A stretch of 64,000 bases of DNA. It comes from Odontocerum albicorne (taxonomy: Eukaryota; Arthropoda; Insecta; Trichoptera; Odontoceridae). How positions within the stretch are numbered: the first letter of the stretch is position 1; the number at the start of each line of letters is the position of its first letter. The notes beneath the pieces are model-generated. The model was given only the letters and a program-made list of their open reading frames with translations. It searched no databases and was not told the origin of the DNA. The stretch spans positions 21,561,115 through 21,625,114 of the forward strand of contig OX463865.1 in the NCBI GenBank assembly GCA_949825065.1. The letters run 5' to 3'. A program made the position numbers and the translations under genes. Of the stretch, positions 1-14,100 are shown piece after piece.

Positions 1-116
1 ATTACAGATACATAAAATAATAAGCAAAAACATTAGAGACCATTACAAACATTACAGATATATAAAATAATAAGCAAAAACATTAGAGATCATTACAAAC
101 ATTACAGATACATAAA
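1..116. repeat. 50-bp tandem repeat at the left edge
   Basis: A 50-bp AT-rich unit starting ATTACAGATACATAAAATAA is repeated about 2.3 times with few changes. It may continue to the left of the window. Confidence 0.85.
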
Positions 117-159
117 GCCATAAAAAAGAGTAATAAATAATCAAAGAATACAAAAGGTT

Positions 160-455
160 TCACCTCTCCTAAACATTTTTCTTTTGGGTCAATGCACCAC
201 ACACACATCCAATGTAACATGACACCAGTCTAACCTGAGCACTGTTCTCGTGACAAACCGGGATCATTCCACCTGAAGAGAGCCTCAAGATGGAGGATTA
301 GGTAGATACACGTGTTACGGGAGGAAATGTAATTTTTGGAATAACAAAGTAATTTATTGTTAAATATTCTTATATGGAATTCCACAATATTAAAGCCGAA
401 ACCTTTGATAATGATTTCTTTCATGTCAGTTAAAGTGCGAGCTTTGTGATTTTCC
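160..455. repeat. Foldback repeat family FB1, copy 1
   Basis: This copy shares the core CTGAAGAGAGCCTC and the AT-rich arm (about 356-420, including AACAAAGTAATTTATTG) with copies near 6090-6262, 10185-10350, 24590-24895 and 48640-48860. The arm is the reverse complement of the left arm of the 24590 copy, so the family is an inverted-repeat (MITE-like) element. No coding capacity is seen. Confidence 0.7.
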
Positions 456-525
456 ATATAGAAATATTGCGTGTGCCATAATGATTCAATTATTAGGTTT
501 AATAGTGGTTGTTTATTTTATTTAT

Positions 526-632
526 ATGCGTGTGGTATGTATGCGTGTGGTATGTATGCGTGTGGTATGTATGTGTGTGGTATGTATGCGTGTGGTATGT
601 ATGTGTGTGGTATGTATGCGTGTGGTATGAAC
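526..632 (+). repeat. 15-bp minisatellite, about seven copies
   Basis: The unit TGCGTGTGGTATGTA (variant TGTGTGTGG) repeats in tandem. Because 15 is a multiple of three, it creates artificial open frames, which I do not call as genes. Confidence 0.9.
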
Positions 633-699
633 AGAAAATTGATTTGTTTGTATTCGTATGTATGAACAGGAAATGTTTAAAAACTAAATATAAAATAAA

Positions 700-1019
700 T
701 ATTAAAAAATGATTTAGTAAAAGAATTAAATAGTTATTATACTATATTATACCTTACTTACTAACCATAATATTTCTTTAATAAAACAATGTGTGGAAAT
801 AACAAAACTGATTGTGTGAATAAATACATTAATTAATACATTATTTGATAATTGATAATGCATGCCCGTGGCCGTGCCCTCTGAGTCTTGTGATGCTTTT
901 AAATAACAAACAATAATAATCCTACAATTTGTATTTATTTTTCCTTCTTTTAATTATATAAATTTTGTAAATGTCAACAAGAAATCAAAAGTATTATTGT
1001 CTATTTTTTTTATCATGAG
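700..1019. other. AT-rich intronic DNA, nothing recognised
   Basis: I see no open frame, repeat or splice-flanked exon here. It lies in the intron upstream of the first visible hnRNP L exon. Confidence 0.6.
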
Positions 1020-1690
1020 AATGAATGTATCGAAATCCAGTCATAATGAAAGAAAAGTATGAAAGGCAAAGTAAATGCGATATATGGGTGAATGATGAAA
1101 GATTGGAGCAAGTTGAGGAATTCTGCTGTTTGGATAGTATTTTCTTAAATGATGGCAGAGTTAAGAAGGTTACATTCAACGGGACACTAAAACATATGTA
1201 CTCGAACCGGATAGTATCAAATTGATGATAGTCCACAGCAGTATTTTAGTGCCGACTTGGATGTATGAGAGGGAAATGTGGACGTGGAGCAAGATTGAAA
1301 AGAACCAAATAAGACAATGTATGATAGAATACAGAATGAAGTGATAAGGGATGAGTGTGGATTGATGTGTTGGGTTAGATAAAGAAGACCACTCAGAGAT
1401 GGTCTGGGTACGTGGAATTATTGAATGAAGAAAAACTAACAAAACAAATATATAGTGCATATGTGAGTGGAAGGCGTGGTAGAAGAAGACCAAAGAAGGT
1501 ATGATTGGATCAAGTGTATGATATACAAAGAACGAAATGTAAAAAGTAAGAGAAATCATAAGAGCTGTATGAGAATGTGTATACATGTAGAAAAGGCGAA
1601 AGATGTGTGTTGCTATATTAAGGTCTGGTGCTCTCTCGTCTCTGTCTACCCCGACAGGGAAATGGTGTGATGGTATGTATGTATTTATAA
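1020..1690 (+). mobile_element. LINE fragment: reverse-transcriptase C-terminal end and 3' tail (family L-A)
   Basis: Broken frames read VNDERLEQVEEFCCLDSIF (the LINE RT motif usually EEF-YLGS). Further on, disrupted frames fit WTWSKIEKN and GRRGRRRPKKV-like endonuclease-RT tail sequence. The end CLPRQGNGV-like and the TATG-rich tail recur in the copies at 4625-5215 and 15799-16140. The element is 5' truncated and full of stops. Assignment to the RTE/Jockey type of non-LTR elements is uncertain. Confidence 0.75.
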
Positions 1691-2097
1691 AAAAAAATTA
1701 TATGAAATGAATATGTATACTGTCCACATCAAATATGTCCACATCTCGATGTGGCCGGGGCTATATTGGCTCATACAAGTTGCTGTAGTTAACTCGTATT
1801 GGCCCCTGATGTTCGCCGTACACCACACAATATCGTGCGGTTGGCAGTGAACGGAAGAGAATCAACATAACACTGCACCAAATGAAATATGAATATCACT
1901 TTTGATTCTTTATGAAGTCACTGCTTTTTCGCTACGGAAAGTGCACTGCTAATCTGATTAGCGCTAATTGATCAAATGCTATCTTAATCTACCGCTAATC
2001 TCTGAGATGGACGCTGATATCCTCCGAATACACCCGGTGCGGTGAGGTGTTACCGTACCTACCGGTGGTCAGTGATTTAACAATGGTATTGTTGCAG
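1691..2097 (+). other. hnRNP L intron, nothing recognised
   Basis: Moderate-GC sequence (1740-1860, 2020-2060) with no recognisable coding or repeat identity, ending at the acceptor before 2098. Confidence 0.5.
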
Positions 2098-2180
2098 ATA
2101 TGGAGTACGGAGGCGGCATGGGACAGGGGCTGATCAAGGACCCTCGTGGTGGACATAGAGGGATGCCACCCCACCATCAG
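2098..2180 (+). CDS. HNRNPL: hnRNP L exon: Gly/His-rich linker before RRM3
   Basis: The exon follows a TTGTTGCAG acceptor and ends at a GTGTGT donor. It starts with two bases of a split codon, then 27 codons beginning MEYGGGMGQGL and ending MPPHHQ. It ends in phase 0, which matches the phase-0 start of the 4323 exon. The family normally has a Gly/Pro-rich linker between RRM2 and RRM3. The exon is short and low in complexity, so it rests on splice sites, phase and context rather than on a domain. Confidence 0.82.
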
Positions 2181-5100
2181 GTGTGTACCACTCAATAAAG
2201 ATATCTACATATCTCATGTGTACACTAGTACACTCGTAAGGTATTCTAATGCAGTATTACCATAAGGTGCAGTATTACCATAATCTTAGTAAGGTCTAAG
2301 TATTTACGTATTGTGTTGCTTTGAATTGAACAACAAGAAAACTGTATTTAACTCTCACCCCGTTTTAAAGAGATGAAGTCGTTTCCTAGGTTAGACTGAA
2401 ATATGTACGAGTATACCGGCCCACCCCATTAACCGCACGTGGACCGGTTATAACACTCGCAAAAGTCCAGCGCATGTGAATTTTGTTACTAAAAAAACTC
2501 TAATCAGACTGGTAATACATTTTTTTTTTTCAAAAAGGCCACTGTAAGAAATGAAATGAACATATTACGAGTATTGAATATAATGTATGGTATTTTTCGA
2601 CTGTTAAAAATATTTATACGATAATTAAATTCAAATAAGAATTTCGAGTACGCATGAATACAAAAGCAACGTGTTACAAAATTTGAAAAATATCTTAAAA
2701 GAATATGTACATACATATATTACAAGCATGCGACAGGCCAAGGCTTAGGATATATAATAAAATTGGCTTTGATTGCCGATATATTTTACCACAGTCTGTT
2801 GAGCTATACGAGAAGATTAATTGCAGAATTTATAAAATATGTACCGTACTATTTTTTTTTCTGCATGAACGTCAAGAGTGGTGCTCGGTGTGGTGAGATG
2901 CGGGCAACCTGACTCAAGAGGATCCCATATTATCATACAATGCTTGTACGATAATGAACTGTGTTTATTGTTAAATTTTTAAATAATTTTGAGTTGCGTA
3001 CTGGCTTATTTATGTATTATTTGAATTGTTTTTTTGTTATGTAAGAATTATTTTTCTCTCTTATGAATGAAACATTCACTATTTGTATTTTTCAAATATT
3101 GTCGTAAGGTACATCGTACTGATGATGGAAATAAATAAATAAATAAAATCCCACTAAAACAGAAGACAAATAAAATGACATTACACCAGGAGAGAACATT
3201 TAAATATGAACTATTAATTTTACAAAGCATTACTTAATCCGCAGCAGTCAAGAAGGAAAGCATTAGGCCTGCAAGGGTTAAACGAGGCTAGTTGAGACAG
3301 TGAACACCGGAATAAAACGGGTAATATAAAGTGAACGCTCAATTCATAGCTCAGTATCTGAAACTGATGGCACCTCAACAGTCAGACTGCTTCCAACAAG
3401 CATCGACATTACCAGGCCACTCAGCGGGAAGGGTGGCGCATTTAAGATCAGGCTGTTTTCTCACAGAAGGTGGTAATACGACTGACGCGGTGGAGCAGCA
3501 GCTCACGATTCACATTGTAACGGCGAGAGGATCCTCGACTACGAGACCCAGCAATGACAACTAAGAACGGAATATAGTACATGGAAATACATGGAAAAAT
3601 AAATTGATACATTTTACCAATTGTTGATTAATTATTTAATACCTCCGTCACAAATTCTCATCAACTTGATAAACTACACTGAAATAGAAGATTCCAGTGT
3701 CTCCTGGACGTAATCTTAATCATGTCTGCATCACCAGATTAAATAACAAGTCTGTTACCGTACCGATGAGTGAATTATGAAAAACTTGCAGAAAATATAT
3801 ACATTATACGCCAGAAGTGAATGACGTTCGAGGAAGAGGAAGACCGAGGAAAGAATGGAAATTAGACTTAATTGTGTGTACGTGTATGGACCACGTGAGT
3901 CCACCCTTGGTGTTGTACTTCATCATTTAAGATAAATTAAGAATGTATCTCATTATGTCCTACATAAAATCATCAATAAAACACCACATTTAAGATAAAT
4001 TAAGAATGTATCTCATAATGTCCTACATAAAATCATCAATAAAACACCACATTTAAGATAAATTAAGAATGTATCTCATTATGTCCTACGTAAAATCATC
4101 AATAAAACACCACATTTAAGATAAATTAAGAATGTATCTCATAATGTCCTACATAAAATCATCAATAAAACACCACATTTAAGGGTTCACATAAACTTTT
4201 ACTACAGTTTACCCCTCCTGCAATATTTGAATTGTAAAAGGTTCTGCGAGTTAGTTGTTTGACGAGACTGCATCACAGTTATTCTCGGGCTTGTATTTAC
4301 TTGATTATCCCTTCTTTTCCAGGAGATGTTCCAGGGGCCCCATCACGGCGGTGGCGTGCCTCCCCCGCCCCCTCCCCCGCACCACGGATGTGTCATGATG
4401 GTCTACGGGCTGGACCCGCACACCGCCAACACCGACAGGCTTTTCAACCTGATGTGCCTCTATGGTAACGTGGTCAGGGTAAGTCAGTAAGCTCTGCAGT
4501 CGTCTCCTTTTATTCTATTACGAGAGGAAACTAAATGTTGTGTTTTAAAATTTACAACTATAGGCGCATCCGCATATTTCAATATATAAGACATTTGTAC
4601 AATAGATGGATTTTTTTTGCTTGGAAGCATTTTCACATCGGATGGCCGCACTGAGTGCGATAATGAAAGAAGAGTAACGGCAGGTAATAGAGTGAATTCT
4701 GGGTTATACAATGTATGACAGAATAAGGATTGTGGATATTTGGAAAGACTGCAAATTGAAAGAAGGTGTAGTCCTTAAGATGAAGAAAAAAGCATTGAAA
4801 TTTTTCGGTTACGTAGAAAGAATAAATGTTTAAAAACTTACAAAAATAATCTATACAAGCAGTATAGAAAGTAGGAAAGTTTTGGAAGACAGAAAAATGT
4901 AGCATGACCAAATGAATCAATCTCTGAAAGCGGAAAGTATGCGTCACGAGATGTATGGACATGGGAGAAGTGAAAGTATGCGTCACGAGATGTATGGACA
5001 TGGGAGAAGTGAAAGTATGCGTCACGAGATGTATGGACATGGGAGAAGTGAAAGTATGGGTCACGAGATGTATGGACATGGGAGAAGTGAAAGTATGCGT

Positions 5101-8100
5101 CACGAGATGTATGGACATGGGAGAAGTGAAAGATGTATGCCAGGATAGAATAAAGTGGAAATCTGTTCTTTTTTTTCTCTACCCCAATGGGGAGGGGACA
5201 TGACACGATTGTGATGATAATGTTCTATCTCGAGGCTCTCTTCAGGCGTAATGACCTCTGATAACAATTTATCAGAATTTGCTTCCCATGTAATAGAAAC
5301 AAATCATCATTTCAAAGATAGTAACACATCCATCAATAAGTCCCGGGACTAACTACTAAAACAACATTTGTTTGCCAAAATTCTTCTGATGAGAGAGAAC
5401 TTTTTTCTTCTTCATATAGCGCCGTTTTTTTGCAATTTCTGCCTTCAAACGCTCCAATAACGCTATGTAATATTTGCTATTGTTGGTTTCCTATTCAAGG
5501 TGATGAATATTATACCATGCGTATCCCAAAATACGGAGGCCATAACCTTCCCGACCGACTGTTGAGTTTTTGATCGCTTCGGACGACTTTCACCGGCTGC
5601 TCTCCACTCAGCTGACTGCCGATTTGATTCTGGAGTATAGTGGTGGATACAAGTTTCATCCATTGTCACATTCCGATGCAAAAACTCCTGTTTATTTCAC
5701 GTAAACAGTGCCAAACAGCGCTCTGAATCATCGATGCGTTGTTTCTGTTCCATTGTGAGCAAACGCGGCATCCATTTCGAAAAAAGCTTTTTCATGACTA
5801 AATGTTCATGCAAAATAGTGTAAATACTACCAAATGATATCTTCAGGATGTCAGCTATCTCACGCAACTTTACTTTGCGATTTTCCATCACGATTTTGAG
5901 AGTTTTTTTTATGTTTTCTGGTGTATCAGCCTCATTTGGACGACCAGAGCGTTCAGCATCATTTGTGCCTGTACGATCGCGTTTGAAATCAGCATACCAC
6001 CGACAAATGGTTGTTTTCGACGGAGCAGAGCCCGGATAACACTTTTCAAGCCATAATATGACAGCAGTGCTAAGGTGAGACTAACTTGATCTTCAGTCTG
6101 ACCTTAGCACTGATCTCATAACAAACCAAGATTATTCCGCCTGAAGAGAGCCTCGGGTTAGGCGCTAGAAACACGTCCAGCGAGGATTAATGTCATTAAG
6201 TGGAATAACGAAGTAATTTTATTCTAATATGAGTTCCACAAAACTAAAGCTGAAACCTTTGATAAATGATAGAGTTGACATTTTTGACCACCAACCACTG
6301 CCTGTTGTTGAACCTTTAACTGTTGTTACAGATCAAGTTCCTGAAGACCAAGGAGGGCACTGCGATGGTGCAGATGGGAGATGCCCTGTCCGTGGAGCGC
6401 TGCGTGCAGAACCTGAACAATGTCACCGTCAATGACCACACCATGACACTCGCGTGAGTATCCGCTCTTCCGTTTCAGTATGCTGAAGGCAAGATCGTGA
6501 TTGATCTTTATTTTGTCAAAAATAAATACAAAAGTCACGCAATTTATTTTTATAACAAGTCAAAATTAAACAATTTTTTTATATACATGCGTGCCATCAA
6601 GCTATTTCCTTGTCGGGCTAGGCAGAGAGGACAGATCACCAGACTTTCCTATCTCAATATACAACTTTTGCCTCTTCTACACATACATACTATCACACCA
6701 TTATCTATTGGGGTAAGCAGAAGGGTGCGTGGCTGTGCTGGATGTTTGTTCGGTTTGTAATGTCACAAGTTCGAACCCCGGGCTGTGATACTCCTCTCAA
6801 ATTACAAAGGCATTTTTCACATCAGGAAAATAAAGATATATATGACTCCAGTCATATGTATTTTTCTGAAATAAAAAAATAAAGAATAGAGGGCCAAAAT
6901 TTCCTATCACAACACACTTTCTTTACCTCCTTCACAACCGAACATCCCATATAGTGCCTTCTGTTTCTCTAATTTATTTCCTTCTTTTCTGTAAATAAGG
7001 CAAAGATAACTCTAATAATGAGTGACAGGACAGGACTAGGTAAATTCATACACCGCATACGACTCCTACCATTTCTCTGACTTTCTACATTTCCATCTTT
7101 CAAAAATATCATTCACTTGATCCAACCATACTTTCCATGGTCTTCCTCTACCGTGCCTTCCACTCGCATTTGTACTATATATTGGTCTTTCCTCATTCAT
7201 TCGTTCTACTTGCTCAAACGCCAACCTAGAGTGAATTCTCATTGTATTTGTTTTGTTGCAGGTTTTCCAAGCAGACATTCCTGTCGGAGGTGATCAATCC
7301 ATACCCACTGACCGACAAGAGCCCCTCCTTCAAGGAGTACACGGGCAACAAGAACAATCGGTTCCTCACCCCCGCCTCCATACATAAGAACAGAATACAG
7401 CCACCGTCTAAGGTAACCAGAACTGATAACTGCTGATAAAAGTGAACCACTGTATAATGAAATAAATCCTGAATGAATGTATACTTTCCAGATTATCCAC
7501 TTCTTCAACACACCCCCAGATGTAACTGAGGAGCAGCTGCGTCAGGTGTTTGCCGACTACGATGTCACTCCGCCCACACAGATCTCCAAGTTCCCGCTTA
7601 AAAGTGAAAGGTGAGTCTGGTTAATCCGTAGAGAATACCGTACCGTGTGGCTAACTGGGGGTAGAGATGCCGAGAGATCTCCAAGTTCCCGCCTAAAAGT
7701 GAAAGGTGAGTCTGGTTAATCCGTAGGGAATACCGTACCGTGTGGCTAACTGGGGGTAGAGATGCGCAGAGAGAACCATCTGGGAATGGATGGAATCCAA
7801 TGGGATTCTGGTATTGGGGTAGTATGCACTCAGGTGATGGAAGAGTCACGAGGGATATCGAACTTGACTTTCAGTGTTTTGCACATTTCAAGGGAAAAAT
7901 AATTTAGTCAATAATTTTAATTCTATAAGTACATCATTTATACCAATTCGATAAATAAAACACTTTTTTGAGTACCTTATTTGGATTTCGCATACAAAAA
8001 TATTAGCTTTTAAGTTTAGATTTTGTATGAAAAACTGTCGTAAGTCCGAAGTTGTCGTAAGTTTCGAATAATATCATTTTGAAATGTATTTTTCACTCTT

Positions 8101-11100
8101 AAATACATTTTAATTTTAGTTGCATTCATAAAAAGTTACAGTTTATTGTAATTATTTGAAAATGCCTATTTACGCTCATGTAACATACAATGAGATCCCG
8201 AATTCGATAAAGGTAAAAGGGTGTGAAAAATTCAGGCAGTGGAACGGAGCGTGGTCGTTATTGCGACAGACCTTGGGTGCTCGGGCTTGCAGGAGGAATG
8301 AGTGGCGGTGAACATTTGTGTGAACTCTAAAATGTGGTGTACGGAGGACATTGTGAAATGGGCTGTTGATTTCTCCGAAATGATGAAGTACACCGAGGGT
8401 TGATTCATGATTATAATTAGGCCTCATAACTTATCAAGTTGGTGAGTGTTTATAATGGAGGTATTAAATAATCAATTAAATCAACAATCTGTTAACCGGT
8501 TCACTGCCACGAGCGCTTTGACGCGCTCTCCGATTCAGTGCTCGCCAGGCCGGCCATACAAAATGAACGCGTAAACGCGCTCTCCTTTGAGCTTGTCGCA
8601 AGCCAATATCAAATCCAATTGTAATAATTTATAAATTATAATACATAGTGACATCTATTGGGTTGGTCAAGAAATACTTAAATATTACAATTTACCGATA
8701 TTATCAAAGTTACAGTCATCTTTCTAAAAGCTTTCACTGACAGTCAATACGTTTCTCTGATACAGGGTCACCGAATATAGTTTTTTGCGACGTAATTGCG
8801 ATGATTTATAATGACTTCGTTTGTAGTTTTGTTCAGTGGTTGATTTTTAACTTTTGTGCGTTATTTTTGTTAATTTTTCCAAGTATTTATTTACAGAGTG
8901 TGTTTTCATGTATTTTTTGGTTATTGGCGGTAATTTTGCGGCATAATACGACGTTTATATAGACTTTTTACGGTTGTATTTTATAGTTTATTTACCTTTT
9001 GCGCTTTATTATACATCATACAGATAATTTGTTGATTTTAGTTTACAAAGTATATTATATTCCATTATATTTATGTGACAACCCTGACGTTTTGTGAATA
9101 TTTAAACTGTGTTTTTCTGAGTGAACGGCAGCTCAGACGCCCCACGGTGTATATATTTAGTAAGTTTTCATAATATCCTTTATATCTGTATACAAAAAAT
9201 ATAATTTTTTTAGGTTTTATTTTTGTTGAAAAAATCCCGGCCTGCTCGGTACGGCTATACTAATAACTTCCGGCACTTAAAGGGTTAAAGCATCAACCTA
9301 TTTTTTTTGTATTTATATGTCCTCAGTGAGATACAGGCAAAAGCCTAGTTTACTAAGGACATGACAAATAAAAGGCAACAATCCCAGATCCATATAAATT
9401 ATGTTTCCATTTTGAATCACTTGTTTTTCATACATACGATAACTTATCATGTAAATAAATAGTTTGTGTTGTAAATTTTGAGAATTGTTATAATGCCATG
9501 GGATTTTACTTGTGGCAGTTTGGCATTAAAGGTACAACACTCACATATTTTCACCATACACATTATTGAATCTGGACAGCCTCTGGACAGCCTCTGGACA
9601 GGCTCTGGACAGGCTCTGGACAGTATCTCTACATTGAGTTTTCATGGCACACTCATCAAAATCTGACAGGCTTATTACTATGCCGATCTATTCTAACCAA
9701 CCAGAAAGATGTCGAGGCTTTAAGGGAAAACCAGACTCGAACTCTTTTTTTAATTAAAAATTGGGTAACAACAGGAATGGAACACTCGGTTCGAAAGACA
9801 GGCATCTTACCGAGTAGACCATGGAAGAATTTTTGTGAAAATTCTTTCGATATAATTATGTATTTAATTTTTTCATCCGGTGTTTTGAAATCTATCATAT
9901 ATTTTCATACGGAGAATGAATTTCCAAATCTTATTTCAGATCGTCATCAGGGTTGATGGAGTTCTCGAGCATCTCGCAAGCCGTGATGGCCATCATGGCG
10001 TGCAACCATGCCACCATCATGCATCCAGGTGAGATATTCCTCTCTTGTTTCATTTTGACACTTGCTAGCTTGAAACTAAATCGATCAAATTCCTTTTCTA
10101 AAAGCGAATCTTCAAAAAATGTCAGAATAATCGAGTAATAATTTGTGTTCTAGGGTTGTGAATGATATCCAAATTTAAAAAAAATGATCAAAGGTTTCCG
10201 CTTTTACCTTGTGGAATTCCATATTAGAACAATTTTCCTTTGGGGCAATAGACCACACACACTTCTGATGTAACATGACATCGGTCTGACCCAAGCACTG
10301 CTCTCGTAACAAACTGGGATCATTCCACCTGAATAGAGAGAGAGAGAGCCTCGTGATGGGAAGTAGTATTTTGTTGAGGGTGTTGTGTTAGTAAAATTTA
10401 ACTGAACTACCATAAAGAAAATGGTATATACACCTTTGTCAATATCCGCCACGAAATTCAACCAACTTTAAATTTATTTTCACATTTTCTATATTTAACA
10501 AACCTCACCAGCATGTGCGTTAGCCAACTCACCCATACAACCTCCTTCGCATCCAACTTCCACCACTTCCTTCTGTTATCTTCCATATCAGTTTCCATTA
10601 AAATTATCTAACACAAATATGATATTTCTATACGAGGGCGGTCCGATAAGTACTTAGCCTCACCGCCCGATATCACCACTATCGCAAGAGCAATTTTTTA
10701 TCGCGTAGTACATTTTCGTTGACAGCTACTGTCAAAATTTCAGCCGAATCGGAGGCGTAATTTTGTTTTGACCGCGTGTGGAAGCGAGCGTGTCCGCAGA
10801 TTTGAGAAAAATGGAAAAAGAGCAATATCGGTCGGTGATTCGATTCTTGTTTTTGAAAGGGAAATCGCGCAGCGAAATCAAAGAGCGCTTGAATGCTGTG
10901 TACGGTGACTCTTCTCCTTCGTTGGCGACCGTCAAAAATTGGTTTAACGAGTTTCAACGTGGTCGCACGTCGGTTTTTGATGAGCTAAGCCCAGGTGCCC
11001 CGAAAACGGCTACTACGGAGGATAACGTGACAAAAATCCACGATCTCGTATTGGTAGACCGCCGATTGAAGGTGCGCGAGATAGCTGAGACAGGAGGCAT

Positions 11101-14100
11101 CTCAAAAGACCGCGTGGGTCATATCCTGCATGAAGTATTGGGCATGAGAAAGCTGTCGGCGCGATGGATGCCGCGTTTGCTCACTCCGGACAACAAGCGC
11201 AACCGTGAGACCACTTCAGAGCAGTGTTTGACTATGTTTAAGCGCAATCCGAAGAGTTTCTGCGTCGTTTTGTGACCGTCGACGAAACATGGATACACTG
11301 GTACACACCCGAGACCAAGGAACAGTCGAAACAGTGGACTTCACCCGGCGAACGTGCTCCGAAGAAGGCGAAGACTGTCCTATCCTATGACTTTTCTGGG
11401 ATTCAAAAGGTGTGATCGACATCGACTTCCTGGAGAAGGGCAAAACGGTCACAGGGCTCTACTATGCCGAATTATTGGGCCGATTCGACGCCGAATTGCA
11501 GAAAAATGGCCCCATTTTGCGAAGAAAAAAGTGCTCTTCCATCATGACAACGCACCGGCTCACACCTCCGCCGTTGCCACGGCTAAATTGGTAGAATTAG
11601 GCTACGAACTGCTGCCCCATCCACCGTATTCTCCGGATTTGGCCCCGTGTGACGGCTTTTTGTTTCCAAATTTGAAAAAGTCACTCGCCGGGCAGAAATT
11701 TGAGTCGAATGAGGAGGTTATCGCCGCCACGGAGGCCTACTTTGCAAATCTCCAGGAAACGTATTTTTCAGACGGGTTAAAGAAGTTGGAGCATCGCTGG
11801 GTCAAGTGTATCGAACTCAAAGGAGATTATGTTGAGAAATAAATCGCCACATTTCCAAAATTTTTGTTATTCTTTTGTAGGCTAAGTACTTATCGGACCA
11901 CCCTCGTATATGTTTCTCAATTTGCCAAGATGATAGTCCATAACAGTATTTTAATACCAAATTTGATGTATGAGAGTGAAATGTGGATGTGGAGCAACAC
12001 TAAAAAGAGCTGAAGAAATACTGTAAAATGCGTGTTCTTAGAAGTATGCTTGGGGGGACAATGTATTGGGTGTTAACATAAGTTGGGTCCATTTTTTTCC
12101 AATTTAAAAATGAGCATCAAAAGTAAAACAAAATGGCAAAGGTTATACGTCATTCGAAAGAAAATGTTCTGCTCTTCAAGATATTGTTTTTGCTTTTACG
12201 TTACATATATTATTTTATTTGATTACAAACCTTCAAAATGGAATGTCAAGTAGACCAAAGTGAGCATTTTCGACACCTCCAGTGGACTTCGATGAGGACC
12301 GCTTAAACCATATTATTCATGAAGATCCCCTTCAAACCACTGTAGAATTAGCTGAGTAGATGAATTGTAGTCACATGACTGTATACCGCCATCTTAAATC
12401 AATGGGAAAAGTCTAGAAGTTCGGCGCTTGGGTTCCACATGTTTTGAGTGAAAACAACAAAAATCAACGTTCGACAATTTCTGCTGGTTTGCTCGCGCGT
12501 CATCGAGCTACGCATGGCCACAAGCAAAGGTTCCTTTACCGCATCATTACCGGTGAGGAAAAATGGTTTGAAAATGGTGATGAAAAATTTTTGAAGGGGA
12601 TCTTCATGAATAATATGGTTTAACTCTTTCCCCGCGGCGCGCACAAACGCCTGTGATTTGATTTGACAACATTAGTGCGCTAAGCGCACAGACGTCTGTG
12701 ATCTGACGACAACCCAAATTTGAAACGAGAAATACTTATAAACAATGACACAAAACCGGGATAAAAATTAAACTAAAATTTAAAATAATCTTTATTCTAG
12801 CGACATATCTCGAAACCTTGTCAAATAATGTATTAGTTTATGAAATATTTTTGAATAAACAGAGCACAGATTATTTCTCAATTAATATTTCATAGTATCA
12901 CGTCGTATGTGTGACGCATGACAATATGTGTGGACAGTATGTGACGCACGCTTTACTGGCCCGGTTAAGTGATACGTGGCGCGTCTTTCGCTTACGTAAA
13001 CATTACTAAATATTTTATATACGAGCAGCATTCAATCTGATTTTTTTTATTTCTTTTCAAATATTTTTAATTAGTGACTATATAATTGTGTATGGTTCGT
13101 TTAGTTATTGTCAGTTTTTAGTGTTTTGATTTCAAATTTGATATTTGTATTTGAAATCAATAAATTTTAAATTTTCTGTTTTATTATTTTTAACACGTTA
13201 TATTCATTATGACTAAACGTGGTCTAAGTGAAGAAGAAATTGGCGATTACGTATGTGAACTTGGGTCAAATTACGGATCAAGTGTTAGTGAAGACGATAA
13301 TATTTCAAACCTTAGTGATGTTATTGATTCTGATAATGATGAAAATATTGGATTTGGCGGTGAATCGTCTACAGAAACGTATTCATCTTCGTGGCTTTCG
13401 GGTTCTCATATTCCGGTTATTCATAATTTCAACGCATTTTCAGGAGTGAATCCAGACATTACGTTTTCTGAAAACTCCACCGAACTTGACTATTTTGAAC
13501 ATTTTCTCAATGAAGATATAACTAGCAAAATTGTTGACGAAACGAATAGTTTTTATCAACATGAAATTAATAATAAAAGTTTTGGAGATAAATCAAGGAT
13601 AAGAAGATGGTATGATACATTTATTTACGAAATGTACATATTTGTAGCAGTTACAATGTTAATAACGAAGAATCGTCATCTTACTATCGAGAAGCACTGG
13701 TCAACAGATCCTCTTCTGCTGAGTCCTATTTTCGGGCAAACAATGTCTAGGGACCGATTTGAGCTCATTTTACAGATGCTACATTTTAGTGACAACGCAT
13801 CAAAATCATCAGATAGACTGCATAAAATAAAAATTTTGATTGATTTTACCAGAAAAATATTTAAAGAAACCTTCGCACCTTTTCAGAATCTCTGCATAGA
13901 TGAAAGCATGATTGCTTTCAAAGGGCGCTTGGTTTTCAAACAATATATCCCGTCAAAACGGCATAGATTTGGAATAAAAATGTTTGTACTCTGTGACGTG
14001 ATGACTGGATATATATTAGATTTCATAATTTATACAGGATCTCAAACTGAAATTGACAATGAAATGGGACTCAGTATATCTGGTTCAGTGGTCACAACTC

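Noticed and set aside
4633..5206. Several 80-160 codon frames with repeated HEMYGHGRS or THTFTSPMS
   Set aside because: A product of the 39-bp minisatellite inside a LINE relic.
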